Of a stretch of DNA of 64,000 bases, positions 27,681-36,345 are shown one piece after another. Location of the stretch: NCBI GenBank assembly GCA_041675325.1, contig JBAYUG010000007.1, forward strand, positions 3,477-67,476. The letters run 5' to 3'. This stretch comes from CAIKZJ01 sp041675325 (GTDB lineage: Bacteria > Bacteroidota > Ignavibacteria > Tepidaquicellales > Tepidaquicellaceae). Position numbers and translations under genes: made by a program. How positions within the stretch are numbered: the stretch's first letter is position 1; each line of letters begins with the position of its first letter. The notes beneath the pieces were generated by a model. That model made no database searches. It was not told the origin of the DNA and worked only from the letters and a program-made list of their open reading frames with translations.

Positions 27681-29666
27681 TTATTTTCTGTTTAATGAAT
27701 CAAGCTTATTCTTTGCGTTCATGTCCTGAGGATTGAGGCTTAGAATCTTAGCATATATCTCTTTTGCTTTTGCCGTATTGCCCTCCTGAAGATAAACGTC
27801 TGCAAGTCCGCTGTAGGCGTGGAAATTTTTGTCGTCCAATTCAATTGCCTTTGTGAAATTTTCTTTTGCTTTATCAAATTTCTTCAAACCGATATAACAC
27901 ATAGCAATATTATTCAGATAACCCGAACCAGATTCAGGGCTTAGCCTAACGGCTTCGTTGAGGTCTTTTATCGCTTCTTCAAACTTACCTTCCTGATAGT
28001 ACTGGAATGAACGCTTTTCCAGAATCGCCATCTGGTTATTCTGAACGCTGTTTGGAATATTGCCTGACAGAGTTTCAGGGTTGGATTTCAACATATCGAG
28101 CATTGCCTTTGATTCCCTGTAATTCGGAACTATCGTTTGAAGTTTTTCAAGCATCTTAACAGCGTCAGGTATATTTCCTTTTTGCTGATAGATGTTACTC
28201 ATCTGGAAATAACCGTCGGGTGCGAGGCTGTCTATTGACATCCCTTTCTTGAATTTTATTTCGGCAGAATCAATGTCACCTCTTAAAAGATAAATTAAAC
28301 CAAGATTATGATGAGCAAGAACCGAGTTATCGCGTATCTCTATCGCACGTCGGTATCTCTTTTCAGCTTCAGCATAATTCTTTTTGTTCGCATATATATT
28401 ACCGACATTTACGAGCAACACGCTACCCTCTTTACCTTCAGCGGTTATGAACAGAGTATCATTATTCTTCCATTCAGCATTTCTGATGAATGTTAAGTAA
28501 GTAAAGACGACAACAATTACAAGAAATAGTGTTGTGAGAAAACCTTTATTCTTTTCATTGAAGAATCTGACTATTACTAACGAGATAAGAACTGAGAGAG
28601 CAAAAGATGACAGATATAAAAACCTTTCAGCCATGAAATTCATCGTCGGGACAATGTTCATAACAGGCAGCAATGAAACCAAGAAGAACAAAATTGTGAA
28701 CGATACTTCACCGTATTTTTTCTGAATATAGAATGAGATAATGAACATTGCGACAATGAACAGCCCTGACAGAATTACTTTTACATCGCCTATTGTGTGC
28801 GAATCGGGCATAATACCATTATAATGATAAAGCAAGTTCAATGGAAACACAAGCAGTCTGAAATACACAGGAATTGTTTTCAGCATTGTATAAAATGCGG
28901 TGGATGTCTCCTCACCGTAGAAATACATGTAAGTTTCTCTATCAACGACATCTTTCAGCACGAGGTATCTTATAAAAACAAATACTATTGTTACTACAAT
29001 AAATAATGCATAAGGTAAAATATTTTGCTTGAACCAATCCATTCTCCTTTTCCTGAAGAAATAATCGTACACAAACAACAAGACAGGCATAGTTACAATC
29101 ATTTCTTTTGAAAGTAGTCCAAGAAAATATGCAATCAATGATATTATAAGTAAAGATTTCGAATTGTTCTCATCGGAATATTTTATGTAGAACAGAAACG
29201 ATAGAAAGAAGAACATAGTAGTAAGGGAATCTGTTCTGCCGCTTACCCAGCTTACGGCTTCCGTATGGATGGGATGAACTGCAAATATAAGAGCACCGAT
29301 CAATGCAGACAGGATGCCGAGCTTATACTCACCAAATAGTTTTAACAGAATCATTAACAATAGCAAAGATGCTATTGCGTGAATGATTACATTAGTAAGA
29401 TGAAAACCAAATGGATTCAGTCCCCAGATTGCATAATCGATGGTGTACAGGGTCGATACGACAGGACGATAGTACCTGCCGATGACCTTGTGAAATCCTT
29501 CCTCTGCCGTGAAGAACTTAGGAATGTTTGACAGTACAGTAATAGACTGATTATTCTGTACAACGCTTTCATCGTCGAAAACAAAATCGTTATTAAGCGA
29601 ATTGTAATAGACAAAGAATGCGACCAGTGCGACGATTAAATATAATATTTTCTTGTTTTGCATCAT
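27681..29666 (-). CDS. TMTC-like membrane protein with C-terminal TPR repeats
   Basis: About 661 residues from the ATGATG at 29666-29661. A longer frame from 29693 would overlap the upstream gene and add a non-signal-like start, so 29666 is preferred. The N-terminal half has about ten membrane helices with the acidic FVFDDESVVQNN loop and GRYYRPV, the pattern of TMTC/PMT-like O-glycosyltransferases. The C-terminal part (from about residue 430) holds at least six TPR units (AEKRYRRAIEIRDNSVLAHH, AKENFTKAIELDDKN and similar). The architecture suggests a TPR-guided protein O-glycosyltransferase acting in the periplasm. It lies 4 bases after the lamin-tail protein and directly before the GT-C gene. 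Catalysis is inferred. Confidence 0.75.
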   Translation of the reverse strand: MMQNKKILYLIVALVAFFVYYNSLNNDFVFDDESVVQNNQSITVLSNIPKFFTAEEGFHKVIGRYYRPVVSTLYTIDYAIWGLNPFGFHLTNVIIHAIASLLLLMILLKLFGEYKLGILSALIGALIFAVHPIHTEAVSWVSGRTDSLTTMFFFLSFLFYIKYSDENNSKSLLIISLIAYFLGLLSKEMIVTMPVLLFVYDYFFRKRRMDWFKQNILPYALFIVVTIVFVFIRYLVLKDVVDRETYMYFYGEETSTAFYTMLKTIPVYFRLLVFPLNLLYHYNGIMPDSHTIGDVKVILSGLFIVAMFIISFYIQKKYGEVSFTILFFLVSLLPVMNIVPTMNFMAERFLYLSSFALSVLISLVIVRFFNEKNKGFLTTLFLVIVVVFTYLTFIRNAEWKNNDTLFITAEGKEGSVLLVNVGNIYANKKNYAEAEKRYRRAIEIRDNSVLAHHNLGLIYLLRGDIDSAEIKFKKGMSIDSLAPDGYFQMSNIYQQKGNIPDAVKMLEKLQTIVPNYRESKAMLDMLKSNPETLSGNIPNSVQNNQMAILEKRSFQYYQEGKFEEAIKDLNEAVRLSPESGSGYLNNIAMCYIGLKKFDKAKENFTKAIELDDKNFHAYSGLADVYLQEGNTAKAKEIYAKILSLNPQDMNAKNKLDSLNRK

Positions 29667-29670
29667 GACA

Positions 29671-31893
29671 TTATAACTTTGCAGCAACCACAAAAGTTGC
29701 TTTTATTTGTTCAATTGTTCCGCCGTTATCATCTACTGCTTCGAGGAAAGCAACGTAAATCCCTATTCTCAGTTTTTCACCGCTGTCATCTTTTCCGTCA
29801 AAGACTATCTGCGACTCGCTTCCGCTTATCTGATTATTGAGAAGTGTTTTTATAACTCTTCCTTTGACATCGAATATTTTTACACGCACCTGAGCAGTAT
29901 TTGTCTTAAGCTTATATTTGATAATTGTAAAATCTTCCCATCCGTCACCATCCGGAGAGAACGGATTCGGACTTATGCTAAGAGAAGTCTCTTTATTGTT
30001 TGATGTGTAAATACTGTTCTTCTTTCCGGGAGTGCCTCCGAGCGGGTCGGCAGAGCTGCTCCAGTTTGAAGGAAGTGTCGATGGTAAAGATGTATTAATT
30101 CTTTCAAGCGAGTATCCTTTTGTATCGGGCAAATTATTATTGTGCCATTTATCGGAGTAAATGAGAGAGTCGATGTTATTATTAAGGACGTCAGAAACTT
30201 TTATAACTGCGCCTGTATTTGTAAGCGACAATTTAGTATTAAGTAAAACTCTTCTTGAGCTATCGATTGAATTTTGAAGATATCCGAATCTATTGTACAA
30301 AGTTGAATCTACCGCTATGATGAGATAAGAATTTGGTTGAAGATAAAACCTGCAGTCATTAAACAGATTTATCGTATTACTTCCTGCTGTTACATTCCAG
30401 CCGTTAAGGCTTAAGTACTTTCCGGAATTGTTGTATAATTCTATCCATTCGCAGCTTGTAGTAAGCGGGTCGAACATGATTTCATTTATTACCAAATCAT
30501 TTTTGTTTCCTGAAACGATACTGCCGAAAGAATTCATTCTTGTCGGTGAAGAGTACTCACAATCCAAAGAGGTCATCCAGTTTGTTGAATCCTGAGACGG
30601 TTTGCTGAATGAAATCCTTTCGAGAGAATTCCTGCTGCTGCCACCCCAGGTTGACCGGTAAGTGACATCATCCATTATGCCAGAAGCATTATTGAATATT
30701 ATTACTCTATCTTTATCGTTATTGAATACCGGCAGACCTGATACGTACAGAACTTTATTTGAATCGATGAGCGGGTGCAGAGGAACGACAGCATTACTTT
30801 TAGCGATAACCAAATAATCGCCTGCGTTTACAAGTCTGTCGGATGTTGTGATTGTAACGGGCGAAGCGATTGTAGTTTCATCTGTAATTTTCCAGTTCTT
30901 AATATTGATTGGTGCGTTAGAATTATTATATAATTCTATCCATTCGGGCTCAGGATTTTGCGGACAGTACATTATTTCGTTAATCAATATCCCGTTGGTA
31001 ACGACAGCTCCGCCCACATTCGCGCTTCTAACAAGTTTATTATTCAGAGGATCCAAATCAGGATTCCATGTTACAAGACCAATGTACTGTTTTCTGCCGC
31101 TGTCAATATTCGGGATAAAGTAACTGAAGGGAACAGAATCGTTTTGATTCAATACATTAGTAAAACTCTGCTGATGAATAAGTTCGTTCTGTATTGGAAT
31201 ACTGTCAAAGTTTAAGTCCTTATAAATATTAAGTGAAAAATTATTTGCCTGACTAAGACCTAAATTCTTTATTACAAAATCAAGTTTAAGAGTGTCGCCT
31301 GTATTCGGTAAAACAGGAGTTATAACAAAACTCTTTAAAACTAAATCATATTGCTTTTGAGTAATCGAGTTCTGCCTGCCCGGTGTTGCTTTAAGCGGGT
31401 TAATAGAGCTGCCCCAGTTGGATTGCTGAATTGTCGGAGCAAGAGGATTTATTCTTTCAAGAGAAAAACCTCCTGTACCTCCCCAGCTGTTTGTGTATGC
31501 AAGACTATCAACAATCGTGCCTGCGCTATTCTTTAAGACAAGACATTCGCTGCCTGTATTATTAAGTGCATTCCATCCGATGGACTGAATCAGCAAAGCA
31601 GAAACATTCGGATAGTTCAGTCTGAAGTTTGCTGAGTCTTCACAAATAACCGCATAAGAATTTCCGTTTAAAAGTATAGTGGATGTTGTAATAGTTCTGA
31701 CAGGGTTTGTCACTGCCGCATCTTTCCATTTCCAGTTTTGCAGATTTATGGGAACGGATGAACTATTGTATATTTCAAACCATTCCTGTGCGGGTGAAAC
31801 GGGTGCATACATTAACTCATTAATCACAACCTGAGAATAAACGTTCATTGCCATCATAAACAGAAAAACAGCGATTAGTTTTATCATTTTCAA
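29671..31893 (-). CDS. Secreted lamin-tail-domain (LTD) protein with FlgD-like C-terminal domain
   Basis: A 740-residue exported protein. A signal peptide of about 20 residues is followed by three LTD domains with the start VINELMY or INEIMF and a later EWIELYN (about residues 22-150, 300-430 and 465-600). A CARDB-like Ig domain lies between the first two (DLVLKSFVITPVLPNTGDTL). The C-terminus is a FlgD-type Ig domain (SPNPFSPDGDGWEDFT, VKIFDVKGRVIKTL, DGKDDSGEKLRIGIYVA), often seen at the end of large exoproteins in this phylum in place of the NYPNPFNP tag. The function is unknown; it is probably a surface or adhesive protein. It is the first gene of an operon with the two GT-C proteins, which may glycosylate it. 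Confidence 0.82.
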   Translation of the reverse strand: MKMIKLIAVFLFMMAMNVYSQVVINELMYAPVSPAQEWFEIYNSSSVPINLQNWKWKDAAVTNPVRTITTSTILLNGNSYAVICEDSANFRLNYPNVSALLIQSIGWNALNNTGSECLVLKNSAGTIVDSLAYTNSWGGTGGFSLERINPLAPTIQQSNWGSSINPLKATPGRQNSITQKQYDLVLKSFVITPVLPNTGDTLKLDFVIKNLGLSQANNFSLNIYKDLNFDSIPIQNELIHQQSFTNVLNQNDSVPFSYFIPNIDSGRKQYIGLVTWNPDLDPLNNKLVRSANVGGAVVTNGILINEIMYCPQNPEPEWIELYNNSNAPINIKNWKITDETTIASPVTITTSDRLVNAGDYLVIAKSNAVVPLHPLIDSNKVLYVSGLPVFNNDKDRVIIFNNASGIMDDVTYRSTWGGSSRNSLERISFSKPSQDSTNWMTSLDCEYSSPTRMNSFGSIVSGNKNDLVINEIMFDPLTTSCEWIELYNNSGKYLSLNGWNVTAGSNTINLFNDCRFYLQPNSYLIIAVDSTLYNRFGYLQNSIDSSRRVLLNTKLSLTNTGAVIKVSDVLNNNIDSLIYSDKWHNNNLPDTKGYSLERINTSLPSTLPSNWSSSADPLGGTPGKKNSIYTSNNKETSLSISPNPFSPDGDGWEDFTIIKYKLKTNTAQVRVKIFDVKGRVIKTLLNNQISGSESQIVFDGKDDSGEKLRIGIYVAFLEAVDDNGGTIEQIKATFVVAAKL

Positions 31894-31959
31894 TGTATCG
31901 GGGAATATTTAATTTAATACAAATTTAATCATATTAACAATTTTTAACAATTTAATTAT

Positions 31960-32817
31960 ATGAGAAAACTTCAAATTTTAATACTGCTACTCTTTTTATT
32001 CACAAATGCTTACTCACAGAAATATGCGGCTACGAATGATTATACACCTGTACTGAATACTTACAACTTCTTCCTCGTGTTTGGAGGTGAAGACGGCTCG
32101 TCAGTAAAACTGGATAACAGAGGGCTAATAGGAGAAATGGAGTTCATTGCATTTCCGGGAACAGTCTTTGAAATTACTGAAGTTGCAGAGTTCGAGGACA
32201 GAAACCTGAAGTACTATAAGGTTAAAACTGATGAATACAAATACGAAGGGGATTTCTATGTTGACAGCAGAATGGTAACAACTTCGGACAAAAAGCCCGA
32301 GCCGAGGAAAATAGTAAAGCCCGACAAGGAAGAAGTTTTGAAATTAATGAAATCATTAATAGGATTTCCTTACATGTGGGGCGGTAATTATGCATACGGA
32401 ATATACCCTATGCTGAATTACTATCAACCAAAAAACGAGATTAACGAAACGACAGAGGCACTCTGGATTCTGAAAGGAGTTGACTGTTCGGGACTGCTGT
32501 ATCAGACAACTTCGGGACTTACTCCGCGAAATACATCTTCGCTATTATCTTTCGGTAATCCGGTTGACATAGAAGATAAGTCACTCGAAGAGATTATTCC
32601 TTTGCTAAAGCCGCTTGACCTGATAGTAATCAAAGGGCATGTAGTTATAGTACTTGATGAAAGCACGGTAATAGAATCTTCTCCGACAAAAGGAGTTCAT
32701 ACAACTGAATTGCTAACACGCCTTTCAAATATTATGAATGACTGCAAGCCTGTTAATGAATTCGGAAAGCGGGCATGGAAGGAAAAGGAATTTACAATCA
32801 GAAGATGGATTGAGTAA
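31960..32817 (+). CDS. NlpC/P60-type cell-wall hydrolase, exported
   Basis: A 285-residue protein with a signal peptide (residues 1-19, ending AYSQ), an SH3-like middle (about residues 35-105) and a C-terminal NlpC/P60 papain-fold domain. The catalytic cysteine is in GVDCSGLLYQ (about residue 175), the histidine in IKGHVVIVLDE (about residue 227). FPYMWGGNY precedes the cysteine as in family members. It would cut peptide cross-links (D-gamma-glutamyl-diamino acid bonds) in the periplasm. It is divergent from the LTD gene across a 66-base spacer and 59 bases upstream of the next plus-strand gene. Confidence 0.85.
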   Translation: MRKLQILILLLFLFTNAYSQKYAATNDYTPVLNTYNFFLVFGGEDGSSVKLDNRGLIGEMEFIAFPGTVFEITEVAEFEDRNLKYYKVKTDEYKYEGDFYVDSRMVTTSDKKPEPRKIVKPDKEEVLKLMKSLIGFPYMWGGNYAYGIYPMLNYYQPKNEINETTEALWILKGVDCSGLLYQTTSGLTPRNTSSLLSFGNPVDIEDKSLEEIIPLLKPLDLIVIKGHVVIVLDESTVIESSPTKGVHTTELLTRLSNIMNDCKPVNEFGKRAWKEKEFTIRRWIE

Positions 32818-32876
32818 AAATTTAATATTCAGTGTAATTCATTACATAGTTAACTAAAAATAAAAATTTCTCATAA

Positions 32877-33395
32877 GTGAAAAGACTAATATTTGCAGTT
32901 TTAATGATTTCAGTATTTACAAACATCAGCTTTGCACAAAATAAAGCTGATTCTTCTGACTTTGAATTCAATCCGCAATTCAGAAGCGTGCAGGCAGATG
33001 CATCTACGATTGTCTTTATAACTAAAATTGGCGGTGAAATAGATTTTGATTTATTCAGCAACCGCAACAAAGATAAGGCATGGCAGTCACTTGGTTTTCG
33101 TTTTGGTGCTGATAGAATCTGGAAAGGCACACCGGGAGGACCGGAACATGGCTCACCGTTTACTAATATAAACGGCTTTGCAAGATTATCAATCGAAGAG
33201 AAAATAATCCGGCTTGATATATTTGCGGGAACGGCACTGCAGTTTGAATCAGGTTCAAGTGCGGGTAAAATATACTTGAAAGCTGGAGGCGACCTTAAAT
33301 TTAAACTGACTCCCAATTTAGGATTTATTATTAATGGAGCATTGTGCACAAAGTCAACTTACATTGGAGTAGGGGTTTATCTTTCTTATCAATAA
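32877..33395 (+). CDS. Small exported protein of unknown function (probable outer-membrane beta-barrel)
   Basis: A 172-residue protein starting at GTG. The start is supported because it puts a clean signal peptide (KRLIFAVLMISVFTNISFAQ) at the N-terminus. The mature part alternates polar and hydrophobic residues (GGEIDFDLFSN, SLGFRFGADRIW, LDIFAGTALQFES, IYLKAGGDLKFKL, LGFIINGALC) and ends in an aromatic/hydrophobic strand, VGVYLSYQ, as outer-membrane barrels do. The length would allow about eight strands. No family was recognised. It follows the NlpC/P60 gene on the same strand and ends 3 bases before a convergent terminator. Confidence 0.7.
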   Translation: MKRLIFAVLMISVFTNISFAQNKADSSDFEFNPQFRSVQADASTIVFITKIGGEIDFDLFSNRNKDKAWQSLGFRFGADRIWKGTPGGPEHGSPFTNINGFARLSIEEKIIRLDIFAGTALQFESGSSAGKIYLKAGGDLKFKLTPNLGFIINGALCTKSTYIGVGVYLSYQ

Positions 33396-33398
33396 AAA

Positions 33399-33426
33399 GG
33401 CTGGTAAGCTATAACGCTTAACAGCC
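33399..33426. terminator. Convergent intrinsic terminator
   Basis: A stem GGCTG-TAAGC / GCTTA-CAGCC with a single mismatch (G/A) in the middle and a six-base loop. The minus-strand transcript (BI-1 gene) gains a TTTTTATT tail; the plus-strand tail is weaker. Confidence 0.75.
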
Positions 33427-33450
33427 CTGAAATAAAATAGTTGTTACCGA

Positions 33451-34170
33451 TCAATCTTTTTTACCGCCCATTATCCTTAGCAGGAATAGGAAGAGGTTTA
33501 CAAAATCGAGATAGAGCATCAGCGCTCCGAATATCGAAGCTTTTCTGCCGTCTTCGCTTTTTGAATCCAGAAACATTCCCATGTTCTTGATTTTCTGTGT
33601 GTCCCATGCAGTAAGACCGACAAAGACTAAAACGCCGGCGTAAGACGTTATCCAGTAGATTGTTGAGCTGCCTATGAAAATATTAACGACGGATGCGATT
33701 ATAATTCCTATTAATCCCATCATTAGAAACCCGCCGAAACGTGAAAGGTCAATCTTTGTGATGTATCCGAATACGCTCGTTCCGGCAAACATAGCGGCAC
33801 ACGTGAAGAACGTAAGGAAGATGGAGCTTTCCGTGTAAACCAAAAATAGTGTCGAGAATGTAACGCCCGTCAGTAGTGAGTAAATGAAGAAAAGTCCGAC
33901 CGCCACGAATGAGTTAATCTTTTTCATGAGAAAAGTCATTCCAAGCACAACTGCAAACTGAACAATGATTATTCCCCAGAAGAGCATAGGGTTTTCGAGT
34001 ATGACGTTTACGAGTGATGAACGTCCGATTCCGAAAGCCGCGACAGCCGTGAGTCCGAGTCCGAGCGTCATCCAGTTGTAAACAGAAAGCATGAACCTGC
34101 GGACCATTTCACTGGTCTGTTCCTCGGTAACGGGTCTTGTCTGAACGTACTGATTATTGAAGTTATCCAT
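33451..34170 (-). CDS. Bax inhibitor-1 / YccA family membrane protein
   Basis: A 239-residue protein with seven predicted helices and the family's typical order: an N-terminal cytoplasmic tail, VRRFMLSVYNWMTLGLGLTA at helix 1, a compact helix bundle, and a C-terminal AWDTQKIKNMG followed by ALMLYLDFVNLFLFLLRIMG. The D-x-x-x-x-x-x-L-D-F-x-N-L-F pattern marks PF01027; aspartates of the last helices form the Ca2+/H+-sensing pair in BsYetJ. It is expected in the inner membrane; its precise bacterial role is unsettled (FtsH-linked quality control in E. coli YccA). Monocistronic. Confidence 0.92.
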   Translation of the reverse strand: MDNFNNQYVQTRPVTEEQTSEMVRRFMLSVYNWMTLGLGLTAVAAFGIGRSSLVNVILENPMLFWGIIIVQFAVVLGMTFLMKKINSFVAVGLFFIYSLLTGVTFSTLFLVYTESSIFLTFFTCAAMFAGTSVFGYITKIDLSRFGGFLMMGLIGIIIASVVNIFIGSSTIYWITSYAGVLVFVGLTAWDTQKIKNMGMFLDSKSEDGRKASIFGALMLYLDFVNLFLFLLRIMGGKKD

Positions 34171-34235
34171 GTTTGAATTTATTTTATTGTTATTATTGTG
34201 AACAAATATTTTAAAGTATAAGTTTTTGTTTTAAG

Positions 34236-35702
34236 TTATCCCTTTGCACCATAGTTTGGAGCTTCTTTTGTAATCTTTACGTCATGTGGATGACTTTCCC
34301 TTAAGCCGGAATTAGTAATCCTTGTGAACTTTGTCTTTGCTCTCATTGCATTAATATCCTTCGCTCCGCAGTATCCCATCGCTGCACGCAGACCGCCTAT
34401 AATCTGATAGATAGTATCTTTCAACGGACCTTTGTAAGGGACTATTGCTTCGATTCCTTCGGGCACGAGCTTTTTAATGTCGTCTTCCATGTCCTGAAAA
34501 TACCTGTCCTTTGAACCTTCCTTCATTGCCTCAATCGAACCCATTCCGCGATAGACTTTAAAACTTCTTCCTTCATAAAGAACTTTTTCGCCGGGAGTCT
34601 CATCTGTGCCCGCAAGCAGGCCGCCTACCATTACAGAATTTGCACCTGCTGCGATAGCCTTCGGAACGTCACCGGTCTGTTTTATTCCGCCGTCTGCAAT
34701 GACAGGGATTTTGAACTTCGCCGCTGCACGTGAGCATTCGAGTACCGCACTAAGTTGAGGAACACCGACGCCTGCAATTACTCTTGTAGTGCAGATTGAA
34801 CCAGCACCGATGCCGACTTTAATTCCATCGGCACCGGCATTTATTAAATCAATGGTTGCTTCGGCGGTAGCGACATTTCCGGCTATGATTTCAACACCAA
34901 ACTTTTTCTTAAGTTTTCTAACCGTATCAAGTACACCCTTGGAATGTCCGTGAGCCGTATCGACTACAATCACATCAACGCTTGCTTTTACAAGTCCCGC
35001 AACCCTTTCCATTGTATCGCCCGATATTCCGACTGCTGCTCCGACACGAAGTCTTCCGAACTCATCCTTGCATGCATTAGGAAAACTTTTTCTCTTCTGT
35101 ATGTCTTTGAAAGTTATAAGCCCTTTTAGTATTCCGTTTTTATCAACAACAGGAAGTTTTTCAATCCTGTGATTCTGCAGAATCAATTCGGCTTTGGTAA
35201 GGTCAGTTCCCATCGGTGCTGTTATAAGATTATCTTTTGTCATAACATCTTTTATAAGCATCTCTCTTCGTGGATTGAATCTTAAATCCCTGTTTGTAAG
35301 AATTCCGATGAGTTTTCCTTCTTTATCAATAATAGGTATTCCTGAAATACTAAACTTATCCATAACGGTAAGTGCTTCGCCGATAGTCGCAGCAGCAGTA
35401 AGTGTAACGGGTTTTCTTATCATACCGCTTTCACTTCTTTTAACTTTATCAACTTCTTCTGCCTGTCTTGTTAATGACATATTCTTATGAATGATTCCGA
35501 TGCCGCCTTCGCGAGCAATTGCAACTGCAAGCTCTGATTCGGTAACAGTATCCATTGCCGCCGAAAGCAAAGGTATATTAAGAGTTATCTTCTTTGTAAG
35601 TTTAGTCTGCAGATTAACTTCACGAGGAAGAACTTCGGACTTTGCGGGAATGAGCAAAACGTCGTCGAAGGTTATTGATGTATCGAGTATTTTTGATTTC
35701 AT
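34236..35702 (-). CDS. guaB: Inosine-5'-monophosphate dehydrogenase
   Basis: The enzyme oxidises IMP to XMP with NAD+, the committed step to guanine nucleotides. It is 488 residues from the ATG at 35702, which gives the standard MKSKILDTSITFDDVLLIP start. A longer frame from 35741 begins inside the upstream terminator hairpin and is rejected. Seen: a CBS-domain pair (about residues 95-210), the catalytic cysteine loop GIGAGSICTTR, the IMP-phosphate site VIADGGI, VMVGGLLAGTDE, and the flap region YRGMGS. Normal length. It lies downstream of the thermonuclease gene but is insulated by its terminator. Confidence 0.97.
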   Translation of the reverse strand: MKSKILDTSITFDDVLLIPAKSEVLPREVNLQTKLTKKITLNIPLLSAAMDTVTESELAVAIAREGGIGIIHKNMSLTRQAEEVDKVKRSESGMIRKPVTLTAAATIGEALTVMDKFSISGIPIIDKEGKLIGILTNRDLRFNPRREMLIKDVMTKDNLITAPMGTDLTKAELILQNHRIEKLPVVDKNGILKGLITFKDIQKRKSFPNACKDEFGRLRVGAAVGISGDTMERVAGLVKASVDVIVVDTAHGHSKGVLDTVRKLKKKFGVEIIAGNVATAEATIDLINAGADGIKVGIGAGSICTTRVIAGVGVPQLSAVLECSRAAAKFKIPVIADGGIKQTGDVPKAIAAGANSVMVGGLLAGTDETPGEKVLYEGRSFKVYRGMGSIEAMKEGSKDRYFQDMEDDIKKLVPEGIEAIVPYKGPLKDTIYQIIGGLRAAMGYCGAKDINAMRAKTKFTRITNSGLRESHPHDVKITKEAPNYGAKG

Positions 35703-35728
35703 ATATATAATTAAATTATTTTGCATAC

Positions 35729-35753
35729 AAAAAACCCGCATTCTTCTTGCGGG
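35729..35753 (-). terminator. Intrinsic terminator after the thermonuclease-like gene
   Basis: A 6-bp stem CCCGCA/TGCGGG (35735-35753) with a 7-base loop. Six A's to its left give a U6 tract on the minus-strand transcript. It lies between the thermonuclease stop and the guaB start, and it shows that guaB translation cannot begin at 35741. Confidence 0.85.
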
Positions 35754-35762
35754 CTGTAAATC

Positions 35763-36344
35763 TTAATTCAACTGCTTCAGTCCATCAACAGGACCCCAAA
35801 GCCCTCTGTTATTCTCGCGAGCTTCTTTCTGCAGTTTTCTGAACTCAACTAACTTTGTAATTTCAAATTTATCATATACCTGTGCATAACCGTCTTTGAG
35901 AATCTTTGCATTAATACAAGTGCCGTCTTCAAGATAAACATATCTTAACAATCTGCCGTATTTATCCTTGTCATCGTTTTTCGGGTCTCGTTCAAGCCTC
36001 ACACGTTTGCCCTCGGCAATACCTCTTACGTATTCACTTGCAATCTTTCCGAGTTTCTTGATGGTCTTAATATCCTGTCCGCTCGATTCGGCATCCCGCT
36101 CAAGCTTTTGAGAATTATAAACTTCAGGAGTATCAATCCCAAGCAGACGAACCTTGCTTTTATCATTAAGTTCAAATGTATCTCCGTCAACAACCCTTAC
36201 GACAGTATAATATTCATTCGATGCTTTATCATTTTCAGGATTTCCGGTTTCAGTGAACGACCTAAAAATAAAGTAACCGGAAATGAGGACAATGAATCCT
36301 AATGTAATTATAGTCGATACTATTTTGCCGGTTAGTTTGAACAT
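35763..36344 (-). CDS. Thermonuclease-like (staphylococcal nuclease homologue) membrane-anchored nuclease
   Basis: A 193-residue SNase-fold protein with an N-terminal hydrophobic anchor or signal segment (about residues 8-28). The catalytic set is complete: VVDGDTFEL, the Arg and Glu of VRLLGIDTPE (Arg35/Glu43 of S. aureus nuclease), and the Arg of DKYGRLLRYVY (Arg87). It should cut DNA and RNA in a Ca2+-dependent way outside the cytoplasm. It sits one base after the phosphorylase stop, so nuclease and nucleoside phosphorylase are co-transcribed. That pairing suggests scavenging of extracellular nucleic acid, which is inference from context. Confidence 0.9.
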   Translation of the reverse strand: MFKLTGKIVSTIITLGFIVLISGYFIFRSFTETGNPENDKASNEYYTVVRVVDGDTFELNDKSKVRLLGIDTPEVYNSQKLERDAESSGQDIKTIKKLGKIASEYVRGIAEGKRVRLERDPKNDDKDKYGRLLRYVYLEDGTCINAKILKDGYAQVYDKFEITKLVEFRKLQKEARENNRGLWGPVDGLKQLN

Positions 36345-36345
36345 A

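Noticed and set aside
29667..29693. Longer start for the TMTC-like gene at 29693
   Set aside because: It overlaps the end of the LTD gene and adds a non-conserved leader before the MM-Q-N-K start.
35703..35741. Longer guaB start at 35741
   Set aside because: It would begin inside the upstream terminator hairpin and add residues absent from the family; ATG 35702 gives the standard N-terminus.
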